Positions 35,425 to 48,265 of a stretch of DNA of 64,000 nt are shown here, one piece after another; the stretch's first letter is position 1, and every line of letters begins with the position of its first letter. The notes under the pieces were generated by a model that was not told the origin of the DNA, made no database searches, and saw only the letters and a program-made list of their open reading frames with translations. The DNA is from Xestospongia bergquistia (Eukaryota > Porifera > Demospongiae > Haplosclerida > Petrosiidae). Made by a program: the position numbers and the translations under genes. The DNA is taken from positions 22,906,249 to 22,970,248 of the forward strand of contig OZ014411.1 in the NCBI GenBank assembly GCA_963965975.1, written 5' to 3'.

Positions 35425-36223
35425 TTAACAGTTAGGATGAGCTTTTCCAAAGGTATTGACAGTGCGTGTAATCTAATTTCTAAGCCTTGGTTTCTTTAAA
35501 ACAATGGATATGAATAATGCAGACTTGCTAACTAAATAGATATATTCTAATATAATGAACGTTATAAAGTTATAATAATTAGTGACAGTGCATATAGAAT
35601 AGTGTGCCCACAGTCTATAAGTGATTTTATATGACAATCTTTCAATAGAAAAGCTATTGCTCCCTTGTAAAAATGTAAGTATATTATGGCATGAAAGAAA
35701 AGATGTGCACTGTGATTGACTTGCATTATAGTAATTAATTATAGCTAATCAATTGAAATGAATATGTAACAGTCAATTGCTAGCTAGAACCTTAAACAAT
35801 TTGATATAATCATATTAATGTCTTCATAGTTGTAAATAGATTAACTGTGTATAGAAATTCAATTTGTCATCTACATCTACATAGAAAAAGCCTTTTTGAG
35901 TGAAAATTGTGACTACTTTTTGAAAGAGATGTCTTCACAATTATAAGTCAGGCTGCCATAGATAATTTTTATCATATATGGCAATGCAAGAGGATGAACC
36001 ATTCAGATTAGTTCAAAGGTAGATTCTACTTTCTTACATAGTCTATCAAACTATAAACATTCTAACACTGAAAACAAATTATCAAAAATGCAAAAAATAC
36101 AAAAATAAGTTTCATAATATTGTTCAATCCAAAAAAACAAACTAAAAAATTCTTCCTATACTAAACTATTTAAATTAATAATCAACCAAAAGAAACAGTA
36201 AAAGAATCTAAAGCAACAGTGTT
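35425..36223. other. unit 1, 3' flank of the DUF4430 gene
   Basis: AT-rich sequence matching 50272-51070 and 58394-59196. It has no separate gene. Mononucleotide A-runs lie near 36095-36130. Confidence 0.5.
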
Positions 36224-37684
36224 CTAATTGGCATGGCAATGATCCGTACAGCCACCACTAGCAGATGGGCGCTTCACATTGGCAAATGGATTGTAGTGTG
36301 GTGGAATAGGAATATTATAATCCAGTTTACCACGATTAAAGTCATCTTTAGCGGCACTACAGGACTGTTGATATTTTAATGTTAGATCACCACCAGATAT
36401 CGGAACAATAAAGTTGTTTATATCAGCAGTTAAAAGGTAAGCTGAGCCACCGTTAGGGGTGAAATATGCACACCAACTACATGATTGTGTCACAGCAGCA
36501 CCACTAATACTATCGATAACATAGTACTTGCCAAAGATATTGGTGGCAACATAGTGATATGTAGACTCTGCATTAGCAGCTGCTTCCATGACATTTAAAG
36601 CAGAATTTCCAAGTGTAAGTGAAAGAGAAACTGTTGATAATGGTGGTGATGATAATAGAGAAGGTGGACTTGGGCATTGTGTTGGCTCAGGATAGGCAAG
36701 ACCGTAATCCACAGAGAGAGGAGGGCCAATATGAAAAGCAGGCTACCAAACAAATATATTATAAAAGACATTGACATTTAAATATGCTTTATAGAATTTC
36801 TACTAAAGTGATGTACTAGCTTTAACAAAAATGTGATAATTATACTGTAATTTTAAAAATGTAAAAACTCACAATTGTATTTTTTACTGCCTGTTTTTGA
36901 TATTCTGATTTAGAAATTAAGCTCAATATAGAGCTTCCAGTTGTATATTGGAATGTCACTGTCATACCAACGCTAGATACGAATACTTCATTCAAAGCAT
37001 CAGACATAATACCTCTTAAACCAACATCATTAGCACTTGAGGTAGTAGGAGGGTCTGTGCTAAATATCCATGCGCAATTTGTAGTTGGATTATCATCGAC
37101 GCCATTCAAACTAATCAGGTTGTAACTTGAATTGGCTATGTAAAGAACTTTGAACCCATTAAAAGTTGGATAATATTGGTTTACATTCTCCAATACATTT
37201 AATATACTACTACCACGAGGCACAGTAATAACCTGGGTAATATCAGATGATGTATCACAAGCTGGGTCAAAGTCAACTTCCACTGAAACATCAAAAGTAG
37301 AAGCACTAAAATGTTGGATTGTATACGCCTGTAAGAAGGATAATAAATAATAGATAAAAATAGCAAAATATTTCAATTTGCTGCTTAAATCAGATTTCTT
37401 ATAGTTATTAGTGTATTCTGTGATACGGAATACAGTGTTGTAAATATATGACTTGTACTTGTTTACAGATCATTTACATTAATAGATTCAACACTATATT
37501 GTTAGCTACTTGGAATAACATTGTTATGAATTAGGAGTATAGTGTGCAATTTAAAAAAGTATTATATATGCTGCTTGAATAGTACATATTTTACCTAAGT
37601 TGTTACAGTATTTACCTCAGTCTCTTTATGCAGAAAAGTTGTCACAAAGAGAACAAAGACTACACTTGAAAGAAACAATGACAT
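36224..37684 (-). CDS. secreted tandem-DUF4430 protein, unit 1
   Basis: Three exons on the minus strand, 37684-37616, 37328-36873 and 36742-36224, join in phase 0 (donors GTAAAT and GTGAGT, acceptors CAG and TAG). They encode 347 residues. Exon 1 is a signal peptide (MSLFLSSVVFVLFVTTFLH). Exon 2 is a first DUF4430-type domain, with the SSILNVLENVNQYYPTF helix, LISLNGVDDNP and a NCAWIF strand. Exon 3 has a Pro/Ser-rich linker, then a second such domain (SALNVMEAAAN, YYVIDSISGAA, SWCAYFTPNGG, DLTLKYQQS) and a His/Cys-rich end (GGCTDHCHAN). DUF4430 is the C-terminal beta-domain type of transcobalamin and intrinsic factor, so an extracellular ligand-binding role is plausible. Binding of B12 itself is not shown, because the alpha-barrel domain is absent. 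Exon-per-domain layout is identical in all three units. Confidence 0.85.
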
Positions 37685-37736
37685 TTTGTTAGGTCTAAAC
37701 AATAGAAAGAAATGATAATTGAGCAAAGAATTCTCT

Positions 37737-37744
37737 CTTTTATA
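37737..37744 (-). promoter_or_regulatory. TATA box of DUF4430 gene, unit 1
   Basis: TATAAAAG on the minus strand, 53 bp upstream of the ATG, inside a small palindrome (CTTTTATAAGGCTATAAAAG on the plus strand). Motif and distance are identical in all three units. Confidence 0.65.
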
Positions 37745-38550
37745 AGGCTATAAAAGAGGAAAAGGTACCTTCCCACTGAGGCTGTGATTGACTGCGCATG
37801 CACGCGCAACACATATTTGCATGAGTAGCTTTGTGACAAGGAAGTGTTTATGTAATGTGGTATAATAATATTATATCATCATTCTTATTTGTGCATAGGA
37901 CTACATTTTTCTTAATATAGTCAAAATAAAAACAATGATTCTGATGATTCCATTTAAAAGGGAGAGACAAATTACAACTTACATTATCATACCTAGTGTA
38001 TGTACCAGATGTCAGTACACTCAATAAGTTAAAAAAAACCATTAAAAAACATGAAATAATAAACAGTTATGAACTATATAGTAATAACAGCAATTTCAAT
38101 TACAAGATACTACTCTAAAACAATAAAACTATTATTAGGACAGTTATTTGTAAATAGGACATTAGTCAACTTACTTTACTGAAGATCAACATACAGCCAG
38201 TTTTCTTATACCCAGGTTTCCTTGTAGGAAACATAAAGCATATATAAACAATGAATATCATACCTTGTGTCACAGTTGATACAGTAAATCGTTAACCTTT
38301 CTTATCGGTGACCTGTGATTCCCTTTCTCAAAGATAGCATCAGTGTATGTGAAATAGAACCAAATATGGACATGTGGTTGCATGGATTCGTTGCTGCAAG
38401 GTTAAGGGGATATGCACTAGATAAGATAAAGTAGCTTTATACTAACCAAACTTATAGTTTTCCCAGGCATAAGAATGTGCTTTCAACTAATTGACTAGCA
38501 CTAATTTAAACATGTAGTAAGTTAATCAAATAATGTGTATTTCAACTAGA
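37745..38550. other. unit 1, 5' flank of the DUF4430 gene
   Basis: Shared with units 2 and 3. It includes a CG-containing GCGCATGCACGCGCAAC block near 37793. A minus-strand frame near 37848-38042 (SVLTSGTYTRYDNVSCN) recurs in unit 2 but is not supported as a gene. Confidence 0.4.
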
Positions 38551-39713
38551 CATTGTATAGACATCAGACAATGTGATATGAGGATAATCCTGTCATGAAG
38601 TATAATTAAGTCGAGGATAGTACAGTAGGGCATAAGTGTTGAAGTGTGTGTGTCAGGTACATGTATTAGATATTGCATAGACATCAGACAATGTGATATG
38701 AGGATAATCCTGTCATGAAGTATAATTAAGTCGAGGATAGTACAGTAGGTCATAAGTGTTGAAGTGTGTGTGTCAGGTATATGTATTAAACATTGTATAG
38801 ACATCAGACAATGTGCTATGAGGATAATCCTGTCATGAAGTATAATTAAGTCGAGGATAGTACAGTAGGTCATAAGTGTTGAAGTGTGTGTGTCAGGTAC
38901 ATGTATTAAACATTGTATAGACATCAGACAATGTGATATGAGGATAATCCTGTCATGAAGTATAATTAAGTCGAGGATAGTACAGTAGGTCATAAGTGTT
39001 GAAGTGTATGTGTCAGGTACATGTATTAGATATTGTATAGACATCAGACAATGTGCTATGAGGATAATCCTGTCATGAAGTATAATTAAGTCGAGGATAG
39101 TACAGTAGGTCATACGTGTTGAAGTGTGTGTGTCAGGTACATGTATTAAACCTTGTATAGACATCAGATAATGTGATATGAGGATAATCTTGTCATGAAG
39201 TATAATTAAGTCGAGGATAGTACAGTAGGTCATAAGTGTTGAAGTGTGTGTGTCAGGTACATGTATTAAACATTGTATAGACATCAGACAATGTGATATG
39301 AGGATAATCCTGTCATGAAGTATAATTAAGTCGAGGATAGTACAGTAGGTCATAAGTGTTGAAGTGTGTGTGTCAAGTACATGTATTAGATATTGTATAG
39401 ACATCAGACAATGTGATATGAGGATAATCCTGTCATCAAGTATAATTAAGTTGAGGATAGTACAGTAGGTCATAAGTGTTGAAGTGTGTGTGTCAGGTAC
39501 ATGTATTAAACATTGTATAGACATCAGACAATGTGATATGAGGATAATCTTGTCATGAAGTATAATAAAGTCAAGGATAGTACAGTAGGTCATAAGTGTT
39601 GAAGTGTGTGTGTCAAGTACATGTATTAGAATTGTATAGACATCAGACAAATTGTTATGAATACAATTCTGTCACCATTAAGTTGAGGATAGAACAGTAT
39701 ATCAGAGGTGTTA
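38551..39713. repeat. 120-bp minisatellite, nine full units
   Basis: Nine head-to-tail units of 120 bp (each starting CATTGTATAGACATCAGACA or a close variant), then one diverged partial unit. Units differ by a few substitutions and hardly any indels. Because 120 is a multiple of three, one minus-strand frame stays open for 374 codons (38526-39650), repeating a 40-residue block such as LIHVPDTHTSTLMTYCTILD. A real protein is unlikely. Units 2 and 3 have 3 and 1 repeats at the same place. Confidence 0.95.
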
Positions 39714-41588
39714 GAGGGGATAACCATATATTTTACTTATAGTATACATATGTACTTGAAATGGTAGCACAAATTAGTAGTTGGTGGTTTGTATAGCTAT
39801 CACTCAATTTAAGGAAATGATTTCATATAGACTAGTAATTTTCATGGAAAATGCTGCTACACAAATACAGGATGGTCTTTGGGTAAGATCAAAGCTAAAT
39901 GGTATTATTCCAATATACCAATATCATATGACTACTAAATCAACTACAATAAGGATTATAGATTTATTCAATTTCAAAGCACCATTTCTAGTTAAAGTTA
40001 AGGTTATTCACACTATAATTACAATCTATATGTTACTTTAGCCAATTAATTCTTAGCTCACATCCGGTGGATTACTTCATTCACATCAATTACTCACTGT
40101 ATCATTTGTTATTTTGTAACAACTAGACTAAAGTGTACCATATCAACAAATTATACAGTGAGTAATTTGACATGGTTTTTAGATTTCATAGTAGCTACCC
40201 ACATATGGTACAAACTGGTTGTTCAAATAACTGAATAAGGAATACACACTAGCAAAATATATAAGTACACTGTATTTAATACTTATTTTATTAAAATGTA
40301 AAAACAAGAAAAAGTAATATGTAAAACATTCTGATCCTTCATTAAGTAATTGGCTATTAATACTTCATATTGTGAGTAGACTTTATGTCAATGTATGTAT
40401 TACTTGTCTTTGGTCTGAACTACTATAAATTTGGAGCTATAAGGTATTTGATATCTCTCTTTAAACATGAATAGTGTAGCAGTACCACAAGTGGGAAGAA
40501 TGGCTTAAAGGATGTACTATTTACTAATTGCTTGACCTCATAAGTAGGAAAGGGAGGATCTTTGGACAGTTTTGTTTGGACAAGCTGATATGATCTAACA
40601 AAAAATCAATTTTTAGGTCTCCTTTGTCTATAATACAAAGTCTTGTCTAAATAATAGGTCTTGCACACTCAGTCAGAAGGCGTAGATACTGTTACATAAG
40701 AAGGCTGAAGGCAGTCAGAAGGCTGTTACATATTGTTATATATAAACATATTGTAGTACTAGTTTGTAGTAATAGTCTAGATTATGGCTACACATTACTA
40801 CATCAGAGCAGCTGTTGCTAACAGTGTATGTGGTCAGTTATTGGTTACTACTAACATCCATATGACATGTGCTTAATATAATCTACATTTTGTATGTAAT
40901 CTGAGGTTATAATTTGAGTAATACTTAACTAGGCATTTGACTCAACTTATTTTGTATGAAGACAGAAAAGTAATTAGGAATTTCATAGACAATAATTAAA
41001 ACATAGTGCTATTTGAACTCCATGGGACAGGACCCCCTAAAATGGGTGGTCCTGGGTAACTATGTATATTCTCCCAGTTAACCTGGACTCCACAAAAGTA
41101 GGATGTGCTTTATAGTTGCCAATATGATTTATAGCAACAAACATACAAGGTGTGACCAAAGTCAAATCAAGGTACTTAAAGGTACTTATACTTTAACCAA
41201 ATGTGCAATTCAGTATTACACATGACTAAAATTAATTAATAAAATAGCCTACAGATTTATCATTGAATCATTGTGTGTGTCTGTTAAAAACTACTACAGC
41301 TACCTCAATACTTAAATTCAACCTCAACTTACTTAAAAACTTGAGTACACCCGTCATAAATATAAATCCATAACTCCTGTCCTCATTAATCACCATAGCA
41401 ACGACACAACTATGCATCCACTATTAATTACAAATTATTCATAAAATGGCTGTTAATAAGAAATGATCTTTAAGAAGTGATAATAGCTTTTGACAAAACT
41501 GTATTATTGCAATAATTATAACAAATATAATAACAAAAATGACAGTAGTTTTGTTTTTAGACCTTGCTTGCTAAAGTGAACTAAAATT
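39714..41588. other. unit 1 spacer
   Basis: Shared spacer without a supported gene. The TA at 39778-39779 is the empty site of the unit 3 insertion. A 550-bp block at about 40658-41205 is absent from unit 2 but begins again in unit 3 (63840 onward). Confidence 0.55.
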
Positions 41589-42383
41589 CTACTGGTGCAT
41601 TAAAGGCAGAGGCTGGTCTTCTGATTCTGATGACTCAAGTGATGGATCTAACTTGATTTTCTTTGCTTTTATTCTCTCATCTTTCTTTGCCAGATATGTT
41701 GACATGTTATCAAAGTCATGTTTACGTAGAACTGACCAGTTCCATTGTCCTACAGAATCTGTTGTAGTAAACATATTAACTATTACATAATAATACTATC
41801 CTTATTAGAATTCCAGGTATGTAATTAAAAAGCCTTGCTGACCTCTGTGTGGGCAAAAATTAGAGTACTTAGCCTGATTGTTTATTACAAAGTTTAGCAT
41901 CATAGAGTAATAGTAATATTTGACTTTGATGTGCTTTCTTTGTTAAGAGTTAGTAATAACAAAATATTACACAATAGGCACACATAACTATAGTCAGGCA
42001 TACATAGCATAGTAAATACTGATTTGCCTCCCTTCAGTATACTCACACTAATAACAATACAATAACAATAGTGATGTAGTTCTTTTAATTATATCAGTAG
42101 CTATAATAATAATATTAGTATTCATAGCATATTAAATCATACTCTATAACAACCCACAAGCCACTACTCATAAGCTATACAGAAATGAACACTATATAAA
42201 CTATTAAAATTTTTAAAAGAATAACTTCAGTACATATAACAATAATGAAATCTTAATGAGGGGTAGTTGTTAAAAAAGTGAACAGACTTGAATATTGAAG
42301 TTAGTAAAATGCTTACTTTTTGAAATATCTTTATTATTTAACTCTGTTAACAAAGGTTCTTGTGTATTATCAATAGCTTCAAT
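41589..42383 (-). CDS. last two exons of an unknown gene, unit 1
   Basis: Exons 42383-42317 and 41758-41589 join in frame (acceptor TCTAG, donor A|GTAAGC, acceptor AACAG). They give about 78 residues ending at TAG: IEAIDNTQEPLLTELNNKD, then SVGQWNWSVLRKHDFDNMS, a Lys-rich stretch KKDERIKAKKIKLD, and an acidic Ser-rich end. The second exon is unchanged between units 1 and 2 and the first differs by little, so the reading frame appears to be preserved. Upstream exons were not found within the unit, so the gene may be partial. The basic-then-acidic tail suggests an intracellular or nuclear protein. No family is recognised. Confidence 0.5.
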
Positions 42384-42968
42384 CTAGAAAAGAAAAGAAA
42401 CAATAATTATGATAAAGAAATAAAATAATAATTGTATATAGAAGGTGTATCAGATAGAGTATGATAGTTGTTATTGACTGGCATGATGTGTGTACCAGTC
42501 AATACTATAATCCTTATAAACCAGGCAGTATGTATAATATATATTTGTGTGTTACATATATTATGGTCTATATAACACAAGTAGACTGATGAACCATGAT
42601 ATATAATATTAGTTAGTTCTAGAAGATATTCACATGTTATTTTAGTGTCCAGTTTTGAACTTTGATATTATTTTACACTGCAAACAATATAATTTTAATG
42701 ATGTTTTTTTTAAAAAAGAAAATATGAAAACAAGAATATAGTTGTAAAATCATCCTAAGATTATTGTGATGGTACTGTTGTTACCAAGTAATAGTTATAT
42801 CTAATAAAATGTAAAAGTGGTAATTCAAAAGGTTAACCATAAAATTCAACCAAACATACTGACAAAGAAGGTTCAGTTCCAATAATGTTGAATTGTTGTC
42901 TGGTTGAATGCAAAATTTGATGACATCATTATTAACCTATGTGGTTCCTATCATGTACATGGTATATT
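42384..42968. other. end of unit 1
   Basis: Shared with unit 2 up to about 42895 (GGTTCAGTTCCAAT), where similarity stops. No coding exon was found in the remainder. Confidence 0.5.
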
Positions 42969-43738
42969 ATAGTATGTCCGAGTTGAGAGGAGCCCTTCAT
43001 TAAAAAAAGGAGTTTTATGCATGGAATGTAAGGTGAGGAATTTCCTAAATGCAATTAGTGCTGAAGTACATTTAAGTTTATTCATTATTTGTTTATTTGC
43101 ATATCATGCGAACAGACCACGTTTTCTCTCGTGTTCGTGAAGATACCTAAGAGAAAGAGACTAAGTTCACATACAAAGGAGGCTATTGCAAGTGTCTATG
43201 ACTATTAGAAGAACTCAACAGATGTAAACGGACTCAAGATCTCTGAAACAACACCTGTTAGTTGATGATTTTGATCGTGAAGCCATCAGACAGAAATCTA
43301 TCAGGCATTCTCAGTCTTCCTTCTTTGTTAAAACTTTACAGAACCTTGGTGGCTTTATAGTTGCCTTAAATTGCAAAAGACAATACCTGGTTATTATTTT
43401 AATAATAATAATTGTTATAATAGAACATCTGTTCATATAATTAGAACTGTAATTTAGAATTTTCACGTGACAGATGATTGACTTCTCAAGGCGAAAATTA
43501 TTATTTATTAAATCCTCGAAGGTGTGCAATTTGAAGTATGTGAAAGGTATACCATTGAAAAATGTATGGAGTTTTCTAATTTGCTACTTTCTCGCAGTGC
43601 TAGAGAGCCAAATTTTATATATAAAATGCGCATTTGCAAGCTAAATCGATTGTGCAAGTTTCATGTCGATAGCACGTAAAACGGCAAAGTTATTCACATG
43701 TCTGGGTGGCTCTTCTCAACTTGGACATACTATAATAA
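42969..43738 (+). mobile_element. DNA transposon with 25-bp inverted ends, TA-flanked
   Basis: The ends are inverted repeats (TATGTCCGAGTTGAGAGGAG on the left; TGGCTCTTCTCAACTTGGAC on the right) and lie within TA-containing flanks, as expected for Tc1/mariner-like insertions. Inside, near 43255-43440, a plus-strand frame reads VDDFDREAIRQKSIRHSQSS followed by FFVKTLQNLGGF and RQYLVIIL. This is a relic of the N-terminal helix-turn-helix part of a DDE transposase. At about 770 bp it is non-autonomous. A truncated relative lies at 21266-21745. Confidence 0.7.
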
Positions 43739-45990
43739 ACAGGCAATATCTCTCGCGCAGTAACAGATTCAACTAAACATGAAACCTCTCATAGGCTCTC
43801 AAGTACTCTTCCATATGTATACACAGACAAGCTATATCTATACAGAGAAAGAATTTGAAAGCTTTCTATGGTACTGTCACTAGATAAAATAATGCAATAC
43901 AATTGTAACATCAAATAGCTGATTGTTCAATAAATTACAATTGTTATTTCATAATAGCATTTAACAAAAGGACTAGTCACACTTTACACATAAAATGCTA
44001 GATAACTACTCTATGACACTGTCTTCAGTGATGACCTCTCCAAAAGCACTCCCCTACGACCAAGACACAACACTAATAATTACAAGGAATCACGCAAGTA
44101 TTCTAATGATAATAAGATAGGAGATGCAAACAATGAAACAAAAAGAGGACAGAGTTAATAAACACTATATAAATAATATTGACATTGACATTGATGTAAG
44201 AATAAGGTTATTAGAGAGTGAATCTTGCTCAATTGCCCTTCATTGATTGGACATACAGACTTATGTATATTCATAGCAAAGCATACTTTAATGGTCTGAG
44301 CATACTCATTTGCACAGTTGTTGTCACATTGTTAAAATCAGAAGCATCTGGTCCAATGCAAATGTCGATCTCTTTGTTGATGCCTCAAAGGAAGCTGATG
44401 GTCATGATGCCATCTTGTCCAAGAGTAAGTGCAACACATTGTTGCACAGGAGGTGTGCAGGTCAATCATAATCTACAAATACAGCTGCCAGGAGCAGCGC
44501 CTTACAGCCCCACTGTCCCAGTGTAGATTTGACATTCAAGGGTTATTACATTGCTGACTTGTAATCCTCTATCAAGCAGTTAGTTCAAGATGTCCAGATT
44601 CTAACGAGGCTAGTAAATGTTGAAATTAAATGGATATGCCTACGCTTCCTCAATAACTACCTCTCCTGTCCCTAAACCTCTACTCTGAAACCATCAAAAG
44701 AGATGTGTTGAACCAAAAAAGTGATAAGCAAGAACAGAAGTTCTCTATTGACAAAGGACCAAGAAGCCATTGTTTCTGTTGTTGGCAGTGTGGTAAATGA
44801 CCAATACACAAGGGATTACCACAGAATAAGGAAATATAATGTTGAGTGCAACCATCTAATTCTGGTTAAGTTAAAATGATTGCATGACATATCTTCAATT
44901 CTATTTTAAAGATGTCATGTTTAAAGCAACTACAAAACATATCAGTGAACCTGATTTGTCAAAAAAGAGGATCAGAATTCAACTATTATTGATGCACTAC
45001 TATAAAAATTAATTGATTATAATACTTCTGAATCAGTTAGATAATCATTAAGAAATAAATTTCCTTTTATAACGTAGGTCCATAGAAGTGGCTAGTCAAA
45101 ACTATAGCATTCAACAAGTTAAAAATGTTCAATAGTTTTTTCACAATATTGCTGTTGAAATATATTTTTTATAACTACAAATATCATCGTTCTCATGCTA
45201 AATGTAATATGATGTGAACTAAAAATAAATACTCTATAAGTGCTATTACTTATTATTAGCAGATTCTTTTCTTTTTATATAGCAATCACATTGTTGTTGT
45301 TGTTCTTTATAATCAATCGATATAATCAATATTGTCAACCACAATAAGCTACTGATCAATGATTATGCTCTGAGCTAGTGTGCACCAACTATAATTATAT
45401 ACCACTATCCATATATTAAATATAACCAGTTCATGAAATGAGTAAAGGGCCAACACTACTTACATTCGTAGCATATGTCAAATTTTACAACAACAGAGGG
45501 CTATTATGCACTTGTTTGAGCAAGAACTGATGAGATAGTCCTTCTAGACATTACTATATACCTGTTAATAATATCAGAAGTCTTGACAAAATGCCAATCA
45601 AGGTCAGTAGACTGCTATGACAAAACAAGATTTAAATTTTTCCTGTAAACTCAGTAAATGTACCTAAAGTCACAGTAACTGCTTGTGTGACTAATTAATT
45701 TCTCGGTTATTACTTCTTTTATTGCTAATACTTTGATAAACATCAAGACAGAAATTTATTTTTTAGGGTGTTCTGGTCAGACTGGTTTGTTTGTTGTAAG
45801 TGCTTTTTATATAATCTATTTGTAAGATGACAAGGTAGCTCTATATTCTCAATTCTAAGAGCAAGATGTGTGAAAATTATGTTGTTAATAAAAAATTAAC
45901 AAAAAATCTACAAAATCACATGGTTTAACACATGTCTGTATATCTCATATAAAAAAAATGATTTCTTCATCTGACTGCCATCCATTAAAG
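43739..45990. other. spacer between units 1 and 2 with coding-like relics
   Basis: About 44200-44870 is less AT-rich than its surroundings. It holds broken plus-strand frames, for example ANVDLFVDASKEADGHDAIL, ALQPHCPSVDLTFKGYYIAD, and SLLTKDQEAIVSVVGSVV continuing to NVECNHLILVKLK and a stop. The frame changes between them, so this is most likely a decayed gene or transposon. No family was recognised. Confidence 0.4.
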
Positions 45991-46009
45991 TTGGGGATGG
46001 CAGATACTG

Positions 46010-46262
46010 ACAAAAGATGAGAAAGAAAGCTGGAGCAGATAAGACAGTTGCAACAAGAACGGAAAAAGAGGGAGACAGTAGACAAAGAAGACAGCAAATA
46101 GGATAGAGAAGGAGGAAGGGGAAAATTCAACAAATTCAATCCAAAGAAACTGGATAAATACACAAGGAGCATTTAAACCATCACATGTCTGTCCACTGCT
46201 ATACATAAGGAATGACACAATTGTCTAATCGCCAGACTATATTACACATTTGCTCAAAGTTT
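46010..46262. mobile_element. short interspersed element-like insertion, copy 2
   Basis: Reverse-complement match to 30053-30311. It ends exactly where homology of unit 2 to unit 1 begins (about 46258). Left of it lies a small hairpin, CTGCCATCC...GGATGGCAG, at 45977-46008. Confidence 0.5.
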
Positions 46263-46776
46263 CAAAGATGATGAATTTTATTATATAACATTTTTGTCAT
46301 AGCAACCAACAGCTATATAATGCTGATAATATATACAACGGCAACTTTGCATCATATTTTACTTAGTTTCAGCTTAAATTACTTATACTGATATCATTCC
46401 TTTGTTCTACACAATCTACACCTATATAGGTCTTTAATATTTAAACTTCTAATAAGTGAAGGTTATGCATTCAAAGTATGACTCTGCTACTATTACTTAA
46501 AGATAAAATGACATATACTCTGTTCACGCTGTGAAAGTCGGTGCTATTAACTATGGAATAGCTAGGTTAGCATTGTGTCGTGTCTGACGTCACGCAAATT
46601 TGAATATTATTAACTAACGCTTACGCAAACGTTTTCCAGTTTCAGCATAAAAGTTTAGAAACTACCAAAAATACCATTAACAGTAAACGTAGGATAGAAG
46701 ATGAAGAGACAGTGACAATGAATCACGAAAAGCTTCAAAATGATTCACAAAAATCTTTGAAACTACTACGCCACGC

Positions 46777-47016
46777 CTAAGTTAGATCGATGACGTAAGT
46801 CATAATTGGATTCCAGTCATCCACAACGTGACAGATTATAGTTCCTTTGTGTAAGACAGAAAAAATGATATGAGCTCTTGACTTTAGGCTGCTATTTGTA
46901 ATTATTGCATTCAAATCATAGCTACCACAAAGAATGGTCACATTAATAGGGGGTAGTATAGTGTACCAGGACAATTCTGCTAATTGGTAAGTAATTAAGT
47001 ATATTTTATTTTCCAC
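46777..47016 (-). pseudogene. possible Ig-like exon remnant in unit 2
   Basis: After an acceptor-like TTAGCAG, the minus-strand frame reads LSWYTILPPINVTILC, then NSSLKSRAHIIFSVL, then HKGTIICHVVDDW, and stops at 46777. Paired Cys with a G-T-x-x-C pattern suggests an Ig-type fold. The block has no counterpart in unit 1. Neighbouring exons are not visible. Confidence 0.25.
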
Positions 47017-47227
47017 TTGAACTTCTGAGATAATGTCAGTGATGGACCCTAAGTATCACAAAAGATATAAATAATATAGATTACTTTTCATTTCATTTTT
47101 ATTTTCATTTTACAAATATAAATATATAAGCACTTAATAGCATATACTAATATATATATATAGAGAGAGAGTGTATGATATGATGAAATGAAAACGATAA
47201 CATATATTTTAATGTAGTATACAGAAA

Positions 47228-48265
47228 TTAAATTACTACGTATGAAAGATGCAAGTTATATTTTAACACTGTTTTAAATAATGATAATGAGTAGCAGGAT
47301 TTAATGTCACTAGGCAGAGAATTACAAAGAGAATAAGTGAAGGGAACAAGTGAATGAAAGGCAGCAGAAGATTGAGAGAAGGGGACTGAAACGTTGTTTG
47401 GCTGATAGTACCTTGAGGATCTCGCACGATTGGAGAAGGTTAGAATGAAAGAATATACCATGCAAAAAAGAGAAACCATTCATAAATTTGAAAAGGAGAG
47501 TAATTTTAGAAGCTCTATGACTTCCAAACTAAATACATCTAGGAATTTGAAAGTCTCTTCTTGTTCATCTAGTTTCCTATGCACTTCATCTTAATAGCTC
47601 ACTCTTAGACAGAGTTTTCTCTTTCAATACTAGGCTGTAATCGATTACAACATGCATGTATAAGAAAAGTTTAGAAATTGCCAAATTAAAATTTAATGCC
47701 ATTAACAGTAAAAGAAGGATAGATGAAGAAGAGACGGAGACAAAGAAACTATGCAAAGAGTCACTATTCAGAGAGTTACAGAGAGAACAAATGAACGGAA
47801 CAAATGAATATGGAAAACAGCAGAAGACTGAGAGAAGGGAACTGAAACATTGTTAGGCTGATAGTGCGAGAGGATCTCGTAGGATTGGAAAGGTTGGAGT
47901 AAAAAAATGCCATGAAGAAAAAAGAGAAACTATTCTAATGATGAAGAGAGTAATTTTAGATGCTCTATGAGTTGATAAAAGATTCAGATTAGAAATTAAG
48001 TTGAAGGTTGCTGTCATAGTTTTATATCCCAGTTTTTGGAGCGTATTTTTAAGACAAACTTTTGGATGCACTCAAGATTTTCAATGTCAGGTTTTGTGTT
48101 TGAGTCCCAAAGTGTATGTGGAGCAGGACAAGCACAGAGAAATAAGAGAAATGTACAATTAGATTAGTGATGATTGAGAGGAGAATTTGTAGAAGTCATG
48201 GAAGATGTAATTGAGAATCCTACATGACTTGGATGGAATATTCGAATTCAGATGCAATGTGAGAA
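47228..48265 (-). pseudogene. LINE reverse-transcriptase 3' tails, unit 2 copy
   Basis: Same arrangement as 30627-31660: two diverged direct copies of a LINE ORF2 ending (RARSSRYYQPNNVSVPFSQS, SLCNSLPSDIKSCYSL; then KNTLQKLGYKTMTATFN in the second). It is dead in both units, so it was already decayed before the duplication. Confidence 0.6.

Larger units (their letters stand above)
29225..42895. repeat. segmental duplication, unit 1
   Basis: The unit matches 46258-56460 (unit 2) and, from about 31733 onward, 56460 to the window edge (unit 3), all in the same orientation. Order inside: flank of the fucosyltransferase gene, short repeat element, LINE tails, death-fold-like exon, [TTAA fold-back insertion], DUF4430 gene, 120-bp minisatellite, spacer, and two exons of an unknown gene. 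Differences are mainly point changes, small indels and the separate insertions. Confidence 0.9.

Noticed and set aside
38526..39650. 374-codon minus-strand frame treated as a real repeat protein
   Set aside because: It exists because the minisatellite period is a multiple of three and lacks a stop in that frame; there is no signal peptide, no flanking exons and no start context, and copy number varies freely.
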